Source: Bradyrhizobium murdochi
GTDB taxonomy: Bacteria > Pseudomonadota > Alphaproteobacteria > Rhizobiales > Xanthobacteraceae
NCBI RefSeq assembly: GCF_000472965.1
Contig: NZ_AXAU01000034.1
Span: forward strand, 1-42,881
Direction: 5' to 3'
Length of the DNA stretch: 42,881 bases
Below, one piece after another: positions 25,169 to 34,006 of this stretch (position 1 is its first letter; each line of letters begins with the position of its first letter). The position numbers were made by a program, and so were the translations under genes. The notes below the pieces were generated by a model, which saw only the letters and a list, made by a program, of their open reading frames with translations, made no database searches and was not told where the DNA came from.

Positions 25169-25381
25169 ATGTGTAACAACGCGGAAGAATATCGCCGGTG
25201 GGAGCGTCTTTGTCTGGAGCAGGCCGATCTTTGCCAACATCCGGAGGCTCGGGCGGCCTACTGGAGCTTGGCCGGCAACTACCGCCTCGCGGCCGCTAAG
25301 ATCGAGGCCCAAACCGCCAGCCCCATAAGTTTGTGGTCCAAAATTTGGAGAACACCCTATTTATCAAAATTGGTAGGCTGA
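25169..25381 (+). CDS. Small conserved-type rhizobial protein of unknown function
   Basis: A 70-residue soluble protein beginning MCNNAEEYRRWERLCLEQAD. The pattern of YRRW, a polar helix with Cys/Gln, then HPEARAAYWSLAGNYRLAAAK resembles a widespread family of 60-80-residue Bradyrhizobium proteins with no known role. The start is fixed by GGAGGGG 5 nt before the ATG; the in-frame GTG at 25145 has none. Confidence 0.6.
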   Translation: MCNNAEEYRRWERLCLEQADLCQHPEARAAYWSLAGNYRLAAAKIEAQTASPISLWSKIWRTPYLSKLVG

Positions 25382-25450
25382 AAGGACTACGTGTCCCGCA
25401 CTCTACCTATGTAGTGGCTGCGGATCGACTTGACCGCTCACTGCGAAGCG

Positions 25451-26644
25451 TCACCGCAGAGAGGCCTGCATCGCACGCTGAACCGTATTGCCAAAATCCG
25501 CTGCAAAAGCCGCCACGCGGTGGTCCTGATACGGAACCAGGTTTCGAATTATTGAAGCTTCTGAATCCTGCGATACCCGCATCAGGTGATCGGCCAGAGT
25601 CGCGGGATCATCCGTCCCGAAATAGCTCGCCGTATCGTTGGTCTGTTCGCGGTGGACGTCAAGATCAGACAATATCATCGGCACCCCAAACGATTTCGCC
25701 TCCTCGACGGTTGTGCTCCATCCCTCCGATCGCGACGGGTTGATCAGCCCGGCGCACGCCCGCAGCAACGCGTAAACGTGCGCAAGCGGAATCATTCCCA
25801 GATGGCGGAAGCGTTTTTCGAGCCCGCGACTTCGGACCCCCGCCATGACCTCATCGAAATAGCCTCGCTCGCGCCGGTCTTCGGTGCTGCCCGAGGCGCA
25901 TACCACGGCATCGAACCCTCGTTCTGCCAGGATGGCCAGCGCATCGACGACTACCTGGTGATTCTTGTGCGTGTAGAACTGATTTGGCAGGTAGAAGTAT
26001 TTTTCAGGCAACTGATACTGCGCAACGATCTCAACCGGATTTCCGGTCAGGAACGCCGGCGACGGCCCGGTCGCGAAACGAACCACACAGACCTCGTTCT
26101 TCGCTCCGGGATAGAACTTCCGGAAGTCGCGATGCGAGCTTTCGCTGCTCAGCATGACGGTGCGCCCCGATGCGATCTGCATTCGAAAACCGGCTTCGCG
26201 ACGCCACCGTGCCGCCGCCGGAAACAACTGCGGCAATCGTCGATGCTGAAAATCGGGAAACCAGGCCACTGCGGGATAAGGCAGTCGCCAGCCAAAGAAG
26301 CGGGCAGCTTCGAAGACGGCGTCGATTCGATGCGTCCGGAAATCGGCCACCGCCTCCCGATCCAATCCCCATGCCAGCGCGGCAGCCAAACCGGCACGGC
26401 CGTCGAATGCCGCCGATCGCACCACCTCCACACTAGGTATCGCGGCGAGCGGCGCAAGATCGGCATCATCGTCACCGGCCCCGGCAAACAGGATGGGCGC
26501 AAACTCGCCGGAGCGGAACTTGCTCAGCGCCTGAAATAGATTGCTTTGATAGTTATAGCCGCCGGCCCAGAGCCTGCGGGGAATATGCGTAAAAGCGACA
26601 CGCAGCGGCGCACCCTCGGTCACCGGCCCTGACCCTTGAACCAC
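25451..26644 (-). CDS. Family 4 glycosyltransferase (last gene of second operon)
   Basis: A 397-residue GT-B enzyme. RRLWAGGYNYQSNLF is the N-terminal glycine loop; YFYLPNQFYTHKNHQVVVDA is the GT4 inter-domain region; INPSRSEGWSTTVEEAKSFG carries the acidic EX7E-like donor site. The start overlaps the epimerase stop by 25 bp. It resembles mannosyl- or rhamnosyl-transferases of O-antigen clusters, but the donor is unknown. Confidence 0.9.
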   Translation of the reverse strand: MVQGSGPVTEGAPLRVAFTHIPRRLWAGGYNYQSNLFQALSKFRSGEFAPILFAGAGDDDADLAPLAAIPSVEVVRSAAFDGRAGLAAALAWGLDREAVADFRTHRIDAVFEAARFFGWRLPYPAVAWFPDFQHRRLPQLFPAAARWRREAGFRMQIASGRTVMLSSESSHRDFRKFYPGAKNEVCVVRFATGPSPAFLTGNPVEIVAQYQLPEKYFYLPNQFYTHKNHQVVVDALAILAERGFDAVVCASGSTEDRRERGYFDEVMAGVRSRGLEKRFRHLGMIPLAHVYALLRACAGLINPSRSEGWSTTVEEAKSFGVPMILSDLDVHREQTNDTASYFGTDDPATLADHLMRVSQDSEASIIRNLVPYQDHRVAAFAADFGNTVQRAMQASLR

Positions 26645-27549
26645 GAGACATAGTCCGCAAAGCCCTGTTCGGCCGGGATCGTCCAGTCGAAGGACAGAGC
26701 GCGGAGCGTTGCGTCGTCCGCCAGCAGACTGGACGGGTCGCCGGCACGTACAATGCCAGAAAATTGTACCGATACGGTTCCGCCCCAGCTTTCTGCAAGC
26801 ATGGCGGCAACCCGTGCCACGGTCGTTCCAAGCCCGGAGCCCGCGTTGATCACTCGAAAGGGCTCCGCCTGCGGCGTTCCGCCGACCACGGCCAATAGCC
26901 GGGCGACGTCGCGAACATCGGTCCAGTCCCGCACCTCCGCACCTGTACCTCCCAACACCAGGTTCCGTTCACCAGCTTGCAAGCGGGAGCAGATGTCCCA
27001 TGGCAATTGCTTGCGCAAGTTTGGGCCGTAGACCGAGAACAGCCGCGCCACCGTGCTGCGTATGCCAAAGGTGACGGCATAACTTCGGCACAGTTGCTCC
27101 ATCATCAGCTTGTGCTGCCCATAGGGCGACATCGGAAGCGTTGCGGCATCCGCCGCAATCGCTCCCCCATGACCGTCTCCATAGACTGCCGCGCTCGACG
27201 CGACGATCAAGCGACAATCCCTGGCGGTCCCGCGCAGCCACTCCAGCAGCCTGGCCGTACTCGCAACGGTGCGCGAAAAATCCTCAAACGGCTGCGCGAT
27301 CGACAACCCGACCGACGATCCGCCGGCCAGATGGAAGATCGTCGATGGCAGCTCAGCGCGCTCCGCAAGCGCGTTGAGATTGGCCGCATCGATCTCGCCG
27401 TTCAGCCAATGCACCAGCCCGATGCGATGCCTTTCGGCGTCGCCGATCGCGCCGTGACCGATGCCGTGAACGCGATAGCCCCGATCGGTCAGCACTCGAA
27501 CGAGATGCCGACCGATGAAGCCATTGGCGCCGGTAACCCACACGTTCAT
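26620..27549 (-). CDS. NAD(P)-dependent sugar epimerase/reductase (extended SDR)
   Basis: A 309-residue extended SDR. MNVWVTGANGFIGRHLVRVL is the nucleotide-binding loop, IFHLAGGSSVG follows, IVASSAAVYGDG holds the Ser and SPYGQHKLMMEQ the Tyr-Lys pair. GalE-, Rmd- and UDP-sugar epimerase-like activities are all possible. It overlaps the methyltransferase gene by 4 bp and the GT4 by 25 bp. Confidence 0.88.
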   Translation of the reverse strand: MNVWVTGANGFIGRHLVRVLTDRGYRVHGIGHGAIGDAERHRIGLVHWLNGEIDAANLNALAERAELPSTIFHLAGGSSVGLSIAQPFEDFSRTVASTARLLEWLRGTARDCRLIVASSAAVYGDGHGGAIAADAATLPMSPYGQHKLMMEQLCRSYAVTFGIRSTVARLFSVYGPNLRKQLPWDICSRLQAGERNLVLGGTGAEVRDWTDVRDVARLLAVVGGTPQAEPFRVINAGSGLGTTVARVAAMLAESWGGTVSVQFSGIVRAGDPSSLLADDATLRALSFDWTIPAEQGFADYVSWFKGQGR

Positions 27550-28400
27550 GCTGGCGCCTTGTGACAGACAAATGAGTAGAGCCGGCCGGGCCGGTGATCA
27601 AAGCGCTCTGCCATCGACAGCAACGAGGTGAAAACGCTCCTGGAAGCGAGCGCTGCGCGCCAAACGGGCTTGACCGGAATCTTGTCCGCCAATCTTTCCA
27701 TGACGGCCGCCCGCAGCGTCTCGATTGTATGGGGAAACAGATTGATCGGGCTCTTGAGCGGCGAGAGCACCTCGATCGCAGCAAATCCCGCATTCTTCAA
27801 CGCGCCAATATATCGATCGAGAAGATACGCGTGCTCGCCGCCATAGAGATGATGCAGGGGATGCTGATCGAGGAATGCCCCGAGATCGGATTCCCTACTG
27901 ATCACATGTTCGCGCGCGGCGATGAGGATTCCACCCGGGCGAAGCACGCGGAACATTTCCCGGCAGGCGCTGTCGAGATCGCGCATATGGTGCAGCACGG
28001 CCCGCGCGAACACGACATCGAACACGCCGTCAGCGAACGGGAGACGCTCGGAAAACTCCTCGACTACCTCGATCGGCAAGCCAGCCTCGGCCGCAAGCGC
28101 GCGGATCGCCGCCGCCCCAACCAAGACGCTGGGGTCAGGCTCGAGTGCAGTGACCGCAAAGCCGCTTCGCGCCAGCGCGTAGCTCGCAATTCCGCGCCCG
28201 GCGCCGACGTCGAGCGCCTTGCCAGTCCGATTCTCCAAAAACTTCGAAACCGCCTGCCACTCGGCACTAGCAAAATAGCGCTTGGCGGCAACAATCAGAG
28301 GATCGTCGTAGAACGCATCAAGCACGAGTTGACGCTGGTCCGGCTGATTGCGCAGCCAAACGACGGCATCTTCCCACGTCGTGAATCGCTGTTCCACCAT
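27546..28400 (-). CDS. Class I SAM-dependent methyltransferase, Methyltransf_11-like
   Basis: A 284-residue protein. KALDVGAGRGIASYALARSG is SAM motif I, with VTALEPDP as the acidic end of strand 2, DVVFARAVLHHMRDL and LRPGGILIAAREH as later motifs. The C-terminal 100 residues are family-specific. It is overlapped by the epimerase start (4 bp), fitting a role in sugar O-methylation in the second operon. Confidence 0.87.
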   Translation of the reverse strand: MVEQRFTTWEDAVVWLRNQPDQRQLVLDAFYDDPLIVAAKRYFASAEWQAVSKFLENRTGKALDVGAGRGIASYALARSGFAVTALEPDPSVLVGAAAIRALAAEAGLPIEVVEEFSERLPFADGVFDVVFARAVLHHMRDLDSACREMFRVLRPGGILIAAREHVISRESDLGAFLDQHPLHHLYGGEHAYLLDRYIGALKNAGFAAIEVLSPLKSPINLFPHTIETLRAAVMERLADKIPVKPVWRAALASRSVFTSLLSMAERFDHRPGRLYSFVCHKAPA

Positions 28401-28424
28401 AAACTAGCTAACCCAGCGCGCCAT

Positions 28425-29492
28425 TCAGATCAGATCCTGAAATGTCGCCCATTGCAGTTGTTTGCTATAGCGCTCTTTTATCATAGCGCAACCCGCCTGA
28501 GCGATGGATCTGGCCAGGGGTTCATCTCTCATCAGCTTGTCGATCAATTCCGGTATTTGTTCAGGCGAGGAATATTGCAACATGGTTTCGCCATTGACGA
28601 AGCCTTCCGGATAGCGCCCCGCGTCGGTCAGAAGGACCGCTCCGCAGCCCGTCGCCTCAAAGCATCGCATATTGCCGCGATCCTCCCCCGCCATGTCCAC
28701 GGCGCCGTTGAAAACGATCCGGCTCTGCGCGATCGCGGCATAGGCATCGCGGCCATACAACGGATCGGCGCGAACCTTCCGAATTTCGTGCGGATGACGA
28801 TATGAGCGCAGCGCAGGCAAAGGAGGAAGAAAATTTGCCAATCGGGTAAGCCGCGAATCTTCGAGGTAAAAGCGTGCCCGAACACCGGGCGTTGCAGCCG
28901 CCGCCCGAAGGGCTTGGCTGCGCTTGACGTGATGTCGCGAGAATCCGCCGATGAAGATGAGATCGACTTCATCACTTCGAACTGCGGCATAGGCATCCAT
29001 CACTGGATCGTGCGCCGGGAAGAAATACGCCACTCGACAGCCCTTTTGTCGCCAATTCTCGAGAATTGAAGGAAAGTTGCATACGATCAGGTCGTATTTC
29101 GACAGGTCTGCGTTTCCGGATGGCGCAGCGCGCCAGCCAACCGATTTCTTCACGCAGCCCGGCAATTTCGCGACAAACTCGCTGCCGTAACGGATCGGGT
29201 CAAGATTGTAGAACACTTCAGTGCGGTGTTGCTCGATCTGCGCGAGCAGAATTTGCTCCATATTTTCTGTCTGCAGACCGTTCTCTTTCGCCCAGAGCAG
29301 TTGCAGGTCCTTGTCATCGCCATTGGTATAAAATGCATCCGGGGCGTTGGTCAGTACGGGCAGCAGGATATGGGACGCCGTAAATCTGGTATCCAGAAAC
29401 TGCGCTCGTCCGGCAGCGAAGCTTTGATACGGCGAGCGGCGACGATGGACCTGGAATCCGCGGGATAAGCCGTTGTTCTGGAAAACACGCAT
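28425..29492 (-). CDS. Glycosyltransferase, Glyco_trans_1_2-like
   Basis: A 355-residue putative GT-B enzyme. The recognisable part is C-terminal: AAIAQSRIVFNGAVDMAGED then NMRCFEATGCGAVLLTDAG and EGFVNGETMLQYSSPEQIPE, the PF13524 donor-site pattern also seen in CgeB-type proteins. The N-terminal half is weakly conserved. I choose ATG 29492 because GAGGG lies 8 nt before it; the ATG at 29510 overlaps the acyltransferase and lacks a ribosome site. Confidence 0.8.
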   Translation of the reverse strand: MRVFQNNGLSRGFQVHRRRSPYQSFAAGRAQFLDTRFTASHILLPVLTNAPDAFYTNGDDKDLQLLWAKENGLQTENMEQILLAQIEQHRTEVFYNLDPIRYGSEFVAKLPGCVKKSVGWRAAPSGNADLSKYDLIVCNFPSILENWRQKGCRVAYFFPAHDPVMDAYAAVRSDEVDLIFIGGFSRHHVKRSQALRAAAATPGVRARFYLEDSRLTRLANFLPPLPALRSYRHPHEIRKVRADPLYGRDAYAAIAQSRIVFNGAVDMAGEDRGNMRCFEATGCGAVLLTDAGRYPEGFVNGETMLQYSSPEQIPELIDKLMRDEPLARSIAQAGCAMIKERYSKQLQWATFQDLI

Positions 29493-29496
29493 GACC

Positions 29497-30087
29497 TCAA
29501 CCCTCGGCACTTGCTTCTGGCGGGGAGCTTAATGTCCGGATCACTCTGGCCGGATTCCCGGCCACCAACGTGTACGGCGGAACATCCCGGGTGACGACCG
29601 AACAGGCCCCGATTGCGGCGCCCTCTCCAATCGTGACTCCCTTCAGCACACTCACATTGAATCCGATCCAAGCCCTATTGCTCACCACCACGGGCGCGTG
29701 CGCGATCTTCTCCCAATCTTTCCGGCCGGCACGCCAGTCGCGAACGTCGTTCCGGCGGTCTATCCAATCGACGCTATGGGAATCATGGTCCACAATCGTA
29801 ATCCCCCATGACATGATGACATCGTCGCCGATGGAGAGGCTTCGATAGCAGATCAGATGGCTTCGTCCGATAAATGTGCGGCTTCCGATCTGAATTTTGC
29901 CTCCCGTTTCCTCGAAACTAATATCAGCGTGGACGATCGAATCTTCTCCTACCGACAAAGCGTTGCCCGCTGCGCGCCTGATGCGACGCCATGCGATCGT
30001 CGAACCACGTCCGATACTTACCGCCCCGGAAAGCCGGCTCTTCCAGCCAAGGATGGTGTCGATTAGGCCGATCAGGATGCGCCGCAT
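29497..30087 (-). CDS. Left-handed beta-helix acyltransferase (WcaF/LacA-like)
   Basis: A 196-residue hexapeptide-repeat protein. Imperfect repeats run from AVSIGRGSTI through NALSVGEDSIVHADI and KIQIGSRTFIGRSHLI to SVLKGVTIGEGAAIGACSVV. TIVDHDSHSVDW holds the catalytic-type His, and VTRDVPPYTLVAGNPARVIR is the standard C-terminal coil. It probably O-acetylates a sugar. One bp separates it from asnB upstream. Confidence 0.9.
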   Translation of the reverse strand: MRRILIGLIDTILGWKSRLSGAVSIGRGSTIAWRRIRRAAGNALSVGEDSIVHADISFEETGGKIQIGSRTFIGRSHLICYRSLSIGDDVIMSWGITIVDHDSHSVDWIDRRNDVRDWRAGRKDWEKIAHAPVVVSNRAWIGFNVSVLKGVTIGEGAAIGACSVVTRDVPPYTLVAGNPARVIRTLSSPPEASAEG

Positions 30088-30088
30088 G

Positions 30089-31924
30089 CTAAGACCTCGC
30101 CAGCATCCATTTCATGTTCAGATACGGCCAGATCCGGCCGACCGACTCCCAATTCCACTGTTTCGAGGAGCTCAGATGGCCAACGGTCCGGCGCAAGCGT
30201 TCCTCATCCACCAGCTCGGCAAATGCCGGCACCTTCTGGACGAGCAAATCCGCGGTCCAGCCAGCCAGAGGTCCATTCAACCATTCAGGCATCGGCGAAT
30301 TGAATCCGACCTTTCGGCGTCCCATCCGGATGGATTCCGGCATCAGGTTAGCCATCGCCTTTCGTGCAATGACCTTGGTATAGCCATTCGATGACTTGCT
30401 GGATTCCGGCAACGCCATCGCATAGGTGACCAGACGCCAGTCCATGAACGGCATGCGGACCTCAATGCCGTGAGCCATCGACAGGCGGTCGAAGTTTCGC
30501 AGGATGGTCGGCAGCACGGTGCTGTGAAACATCCGGTAGAGCCGTCGGTTCAATGCCCCCCAGTCGCGCGGCAGCACGTCGTCTTCTCCGACCAGCGGAA
30601 GCTCCGCCGGGACATCGCGCAGACCGCCACGCAGGAAATAGTTTCCCTGGCGCCGGATCATCAGCGCCCGCAACAGATCGGTGCCTCGCCGCGCCGGTGC
30701 CGAACTGGAAGCAAATCCGGCGAGCAGGTTTCGCATCCAGAACGCCCCCGATTGCCCCTCCTGAAGATAGGCCCCCATCAACTCGTCCGCGCCGTGACCG
30801 TCCAGCGAGACGGTCACGTTGTGACGCCTGAGTTCTCGATAGATCAACCAGGGTGCGCTTGGAAGTCCGATATAGACGTCATCGTTGTCGTCGAGGATCT
30901 GGTCGAGTTCGGCTAGCGCGTCGGCCCGCCCGATCTCGAGGAATGTCGGCACGACATCCGCCCAAGCCGCCGCCTCCTCCGCCATTGGCCGCTCGTCATT
31001 CGATGCGCCGGGAAACGTCGCCACAAAAGCGTGGCGCCACGAGGTGCTGTCCCGCGGACCCATGCCGGCCTTTTCGTGCGCAGCCATGGTGCTGATCACG
31101 GCCGACGAATCGAACCCTCCCGACAAACAGGTCCCGATCGGCACATCACTGCGCATCCGAAGCGCGACCGCGTCCTGGAACAATTCGCGAAAGCGTTCCA
31201 CCTGTTCGGCTTCGGTGTTCGGGACTACCGGCAGGTGATCCACCGTCCGCCACCAACGCCGGACCTCCAATTTGCCCTGGCGCAGCCACATGCAATGTCC
31301 GCCCTGAAGGCGGCGCACCTCCCGGCAAAGGGTCCGTTCGCTTCCTTCGACTCCGAAGGAGTCAAGCATAAGCCGTCGCGCCACGTCGATATCAAGCGAT
31401 GGGTTGATCAGGCCGCTTCGCGTCAATGCGCGCTGCTCGGATGCAAAGACAAAGCGTTCCGATGTGAGCGCGTACAACAGCGGCTTGATGCCGAAGCGGT
31501 CGCGCGCCAGGAACAGCTCTTCGGTCTTGGTGTCGTAGATCGCCAGCGCCCACATTCCGTTGAAGCGCGTCAGCATGCCTTCCCGCCACGCTTGCCATGC
31601 GGCCAGAATGACCTCGGTATCGGACTGGCTGCGGAAGATTGCCCCCTGCGCCTCAAGCTCGCGCCGCAGTTCGAGGAAGTTGTAGATCTCGCCATTGAAC
31701 ACGATCACATGACGGCCGTCGCCGGAGACCATCGGCTGAAAGCCTCCCTCGCCAGGATCGATGATGGCGAGCCTGCGGTGGCCGAACGCCAAATTGCGGT
31801 TCGCGCTGAACCAGCTTCCCTCGCCAAAGGGTCCGCGATGCGCGAGGAGATTCGTCAGTCGCGAGATTTCCGCCGGTTCGACCGCGTCGCCACGGAGGTT
31901 CATGATGCCTGCAATTCCGCACAT
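30089..31924 (-). CDS. asnB: Asparagine synthase (glutamine-hydrolysing) family amidotransferase
   Basis: A 611-residue two-domain protein. The N-terminal glutaminase domain begins MCGIAGIMN with Cys2 as nucleophile and includes LAHRGPFGEG and FNGEIYNF. The synthase domain has CLSGGFDSSAVIS (ATP pyrophosphatase loop) near residue 270 and VSLDGHGADELMGAY. All key residues are present. AsnB homologues within polysaccharide operons are thought to amidate uronic acids rather than aspartate; that is the likely role here. It has a 3-bp gap to the flippase gene. Confidence 0.93.
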   Translation of the reverse strand: MCGIAGIMNLRGDAVEPAEISRLTNLLAHRGPFGEGSWFSANRNLAFGHRRLAIIDPGEGGFQPMVSGDGRHVIVFNGEIYNFLELRRELEAQGAIFRSQSDTEVILAAWQAWREGMLTRFNGMWALAIYDTKTEELFLARDRFGIKPLLYALTSERFVFASEQRALTRSGLINPSLDIDVARRLMLDSFGVEGSERTLCREVRRLQGGHCMWLRQGKLEVRRWWRTVDHLPVVPNTEAEQVERFRELFQDAVALRMRSDVPIGTCLSGGFDSSAVISTMAAHEKAGMGPRDSTSWRHAFVATFPGASNDERPMAEEAAAWADVVPTFLEIGRADALAELDQILDDNDDVYIGLPSAPWLIYRELRRHNVTVSLDGHGADELMGAYLQEGQSGAFWMRNLLAGFASSSAPARRGTDLLRALMIRRQGNYFLRGGLRDVPAELPLVGEDDVLPRDWGALNRRLYRMFHSTVLPTILRNFDRLSMAHGIEVRMPFMDWRLVTYAMALPESSKSSNGYTKVIARKAMANLMPESIRMGRRKVGFNSPMPEWLNGPLAGWTADLLVQKVPAFAELVDEERLRRTVGHLSSSKQWNWESVGRIWPYLNMKWMLARS

Positions 31925-31927
31925 TCT

Positions 31928-33478
31928 TCAGATCGCCTTGAGGGACAGGAAGCGGCTAGCGATGACGCGGAGATCCCGCCAGCAGGCCGCGCCGTAGGGG
32001 CCGGCCCGTGAGACCGCGACCGTGACGACGAAAATGATACCAGCCGCCAGCAGATAACAGCCCCCCACGTACCACCAGCCAATTGCCTGGTCGAGTTGCG
32101 CATTACGGAAGCCATATCGCAACGCCAGCGCGGTTGCGATCCCGACGCCAATCGGCATCAACACGAAGTGGGTCAGACGCAACCGCATACCGGCGAGGCC
32201 GAAATGCCGGCGCAGCAAGATCACGACGGTGACCAATTGAGCGATCATGCCAACGCAGGCGCTCCAGCCAGCCGCCTGCCATCCGAAATACGGCAAAGCG
32301 ATCGCACTGGTCGCCACCGTGAACACGCCCGTGAGCAGTGCGATCAAGGCATTCGAACTCGATCGCCCTTGCGCCAGAAGATAGAAAGCAAAGACATTCG
32401 AGCCCGACCCAAGGATGCCGGCGATCGACAGTATCACCAGCACACGTTGGGCCTCGGCAGCCACTTCCGCGCCGGTCCACAGATGAAGCAACGGGCCGGC
32501 GACGGGGATAAGGCCGCCAAGCGCACTCGCGGCGAGCACATTGAGTATCCAGGACGAGCGGAACAGGAGATCGGCCTTGCGATCGTCAGTCTCCTTTAGA
32601 GCGCTGAAGAACGGGAAGAGGATTTCGCCAACCTTCAGGACGCCGATATACACCGCCTCCTCCAGCCGCTGCGCAATCGTATAAAAGCCGACGAATTGCG
32701 GCTGCAGCAAAGCTCCGAGCAAGTAACGGTCCGCCTGTGCGGCAATGAGCGCGCCACTCTGTGCGGCCAGTTGCCAGCCGCCCAGCTTGACGAGGTTGCC
32801 GAGCGACCCGCGATCGATCGTCGGGCGCGCGAGCCACTCGCCTATGACACGTCTGGACCATCCGAAGGCTAGAACAAGGCTCGTTGCAAAACCCAACGCC
32901 TGACAGCCGAGAAACGTCGAGGCTTGAGGCCAGCGCGGAATCAACAACAGCATGGAGCTTGTTGCGACCACAGTACTGATGATGCTGATCGAAGCAACCC
33001 TTCGATAGTCCTGGCGCGCCGTGAACAAGGCCAGGAAGACAGCGGACAGGCACTGGCACAGCCATCCGGCACTGGCCAGCACAAATGCGAGTCCTAGATC
33101 ATCCGCGGACGGTCCACTCAAATGAAATCCGATGCGCGCAAGCGGTGCGCCGGCCAAGGCGAAGATCGTCACAATCCCGCAGCCGGTTGCCAATGCCAGC
33201 ATCAATGCGGTCGCGAATATGCGTCGCGCATCATTGCGCTCGGACGGGTCCAGCCGCAGGGCGAGCTCCCGCGTCATCGACAATGCAAGAGCGTTGCTGA
33301 ATGCCAGCGCGGGCGCAACGCATGCCGTGACGAGCCCAGCGACGCCGAACGCAGCGACCCCGAGGCGAAACACCACGAACGGCAGAATCACCAGATTCAG
33401 TGCTACGGCCACGACAAAGGCGATCGCGTTCCAGGCAGAATTACTCAGTAGATCGGTCGGGCTTTTTCTCAATCCCAT
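31928..33478 (-). CDS. wzx: Polysaccharide flippase (Wzx/PST-type)
   Basis: A 516-residue integral membrane protein with 12-14 hydrophobic spans. It opens LLSNSAWNAIAFVVAVALNL and carries ALSMTRELALRLD, WQLAAQSGALIAAQADRYLL and FYTIAQRLEEAVYIGVLKVG, characteristic of PST-family flippases moving lipid-linked repeat units across the inner membrane. It is the first gene of the second operon (33478 down to 25451). A weak TTGACG sits at 33533-33528 on the coding strand. Its presence beside Wzm/Wzt means two export routes in one locus. Confidence 0.92.
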   Translation of the reverse strand: MGLRKSPTDLLSNSAWNAIAFVVAVALNLVILPFVVFRLGVAAFGVAGLVTACVAPALAFSNALALSMTRELALRLDPSERNDARRIFATALMLALATGCGIVTIFALAGAPLARIGFHLSGPSADDLGLAFVLASAGWLCQCLSAVFLALFTARQDYRRVASISIISTVVATSSMLLLIPRWPQASTFLGCQALGFATSLVLAFGWSRRVIGEWLARPTIDRGSLGNLVKLGGWQLAAQSGALIAAQADRYLLGALLQPQFVGFYTIAQRLEEAVYIGVLKVGEILFPFFSALKETDDRKADLLFRSSWILNVLAASALGGLIPVAGPLLHLWTGAEVAAEAQRVLVILSIAGILGSGSNVFAFYLLAQGRSSSNALIALLTGVFTVATSAIALPYFGWQAAGWSACVGMIAQLVTVVILLRRHFGLAGMRLRLTHFVLMPIGVGIATALALRYGFRNAQLDQAIGWWYVGGCYLLAAGIIFVVTVAVSRAGPYGAACWRDLRVIASRFLSLKAI

Positions 33479-34006
33479 ATTAGCTATCGGGCCATCGCAC
33501 TTTGCTTAGCTTGCTCGTCAGATCGACCGTCAACGTCCTCAAGGCATCGCGACATCGATCAGCAAATGAGCTCAGCTACCCGATGACCGGAGAACTAGGC
33601 CCGTGCCGCGAAAAACAAGAAGCGCATTTGCTGCTTAGTTGAAGAGCGGACCGAGAGCGATCGCGGAGTGTTTGGTTTACCCTGCCGCTGTCTATCTACA
33701 GGAGCTGCTAAGCGGCCGCAATGCAGTCCCCGTAAGCCATTGAAATAGCACGATTTAGCACTGTCGCTGGTACGGCATTTGCGGGTACCAATTACGTCTG
33801 CACAGCTATGGGGTCAAATGACGGTGTGGCGGATGCGGCGATTCGTGAGGCGCGCAAACCAGGCGCAGACCACGACTACCATGCGATTTTTGTTCACGAA
33901 TACCGCTGGTGGCGCTGCAAAATGAAAATCCCGGCTTTACGCAGTGCGTGGGAAATCAGTGAGATGTCGTCATGCGGCGCAGACTATTTTACCTCGCGTA
34001 GGCCGT
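33479..34006. other. Intergenic region, no confident gene
   Basis: These 528 bases separate wzx from the first polymerase-like gene. A 73-codon plus-strand frame at 33808-34029 exists, but it shows no family resemblance and runs into the opposite gene. The coding-strand TTGACG at 33533-33528 could be the -35 of the wzx operon; its -10 is not clear. Confidence 0.45.

Noticed and set aside
27594..28805. 403-codon plus-strand frame
   Set aside because: Antisense shadow across a methyltransferase and a glycosyltransferase gene; no domain.
31031..32011. 326-codon plus-strand frame
   Set aside because: Antisense shadow of asnB.
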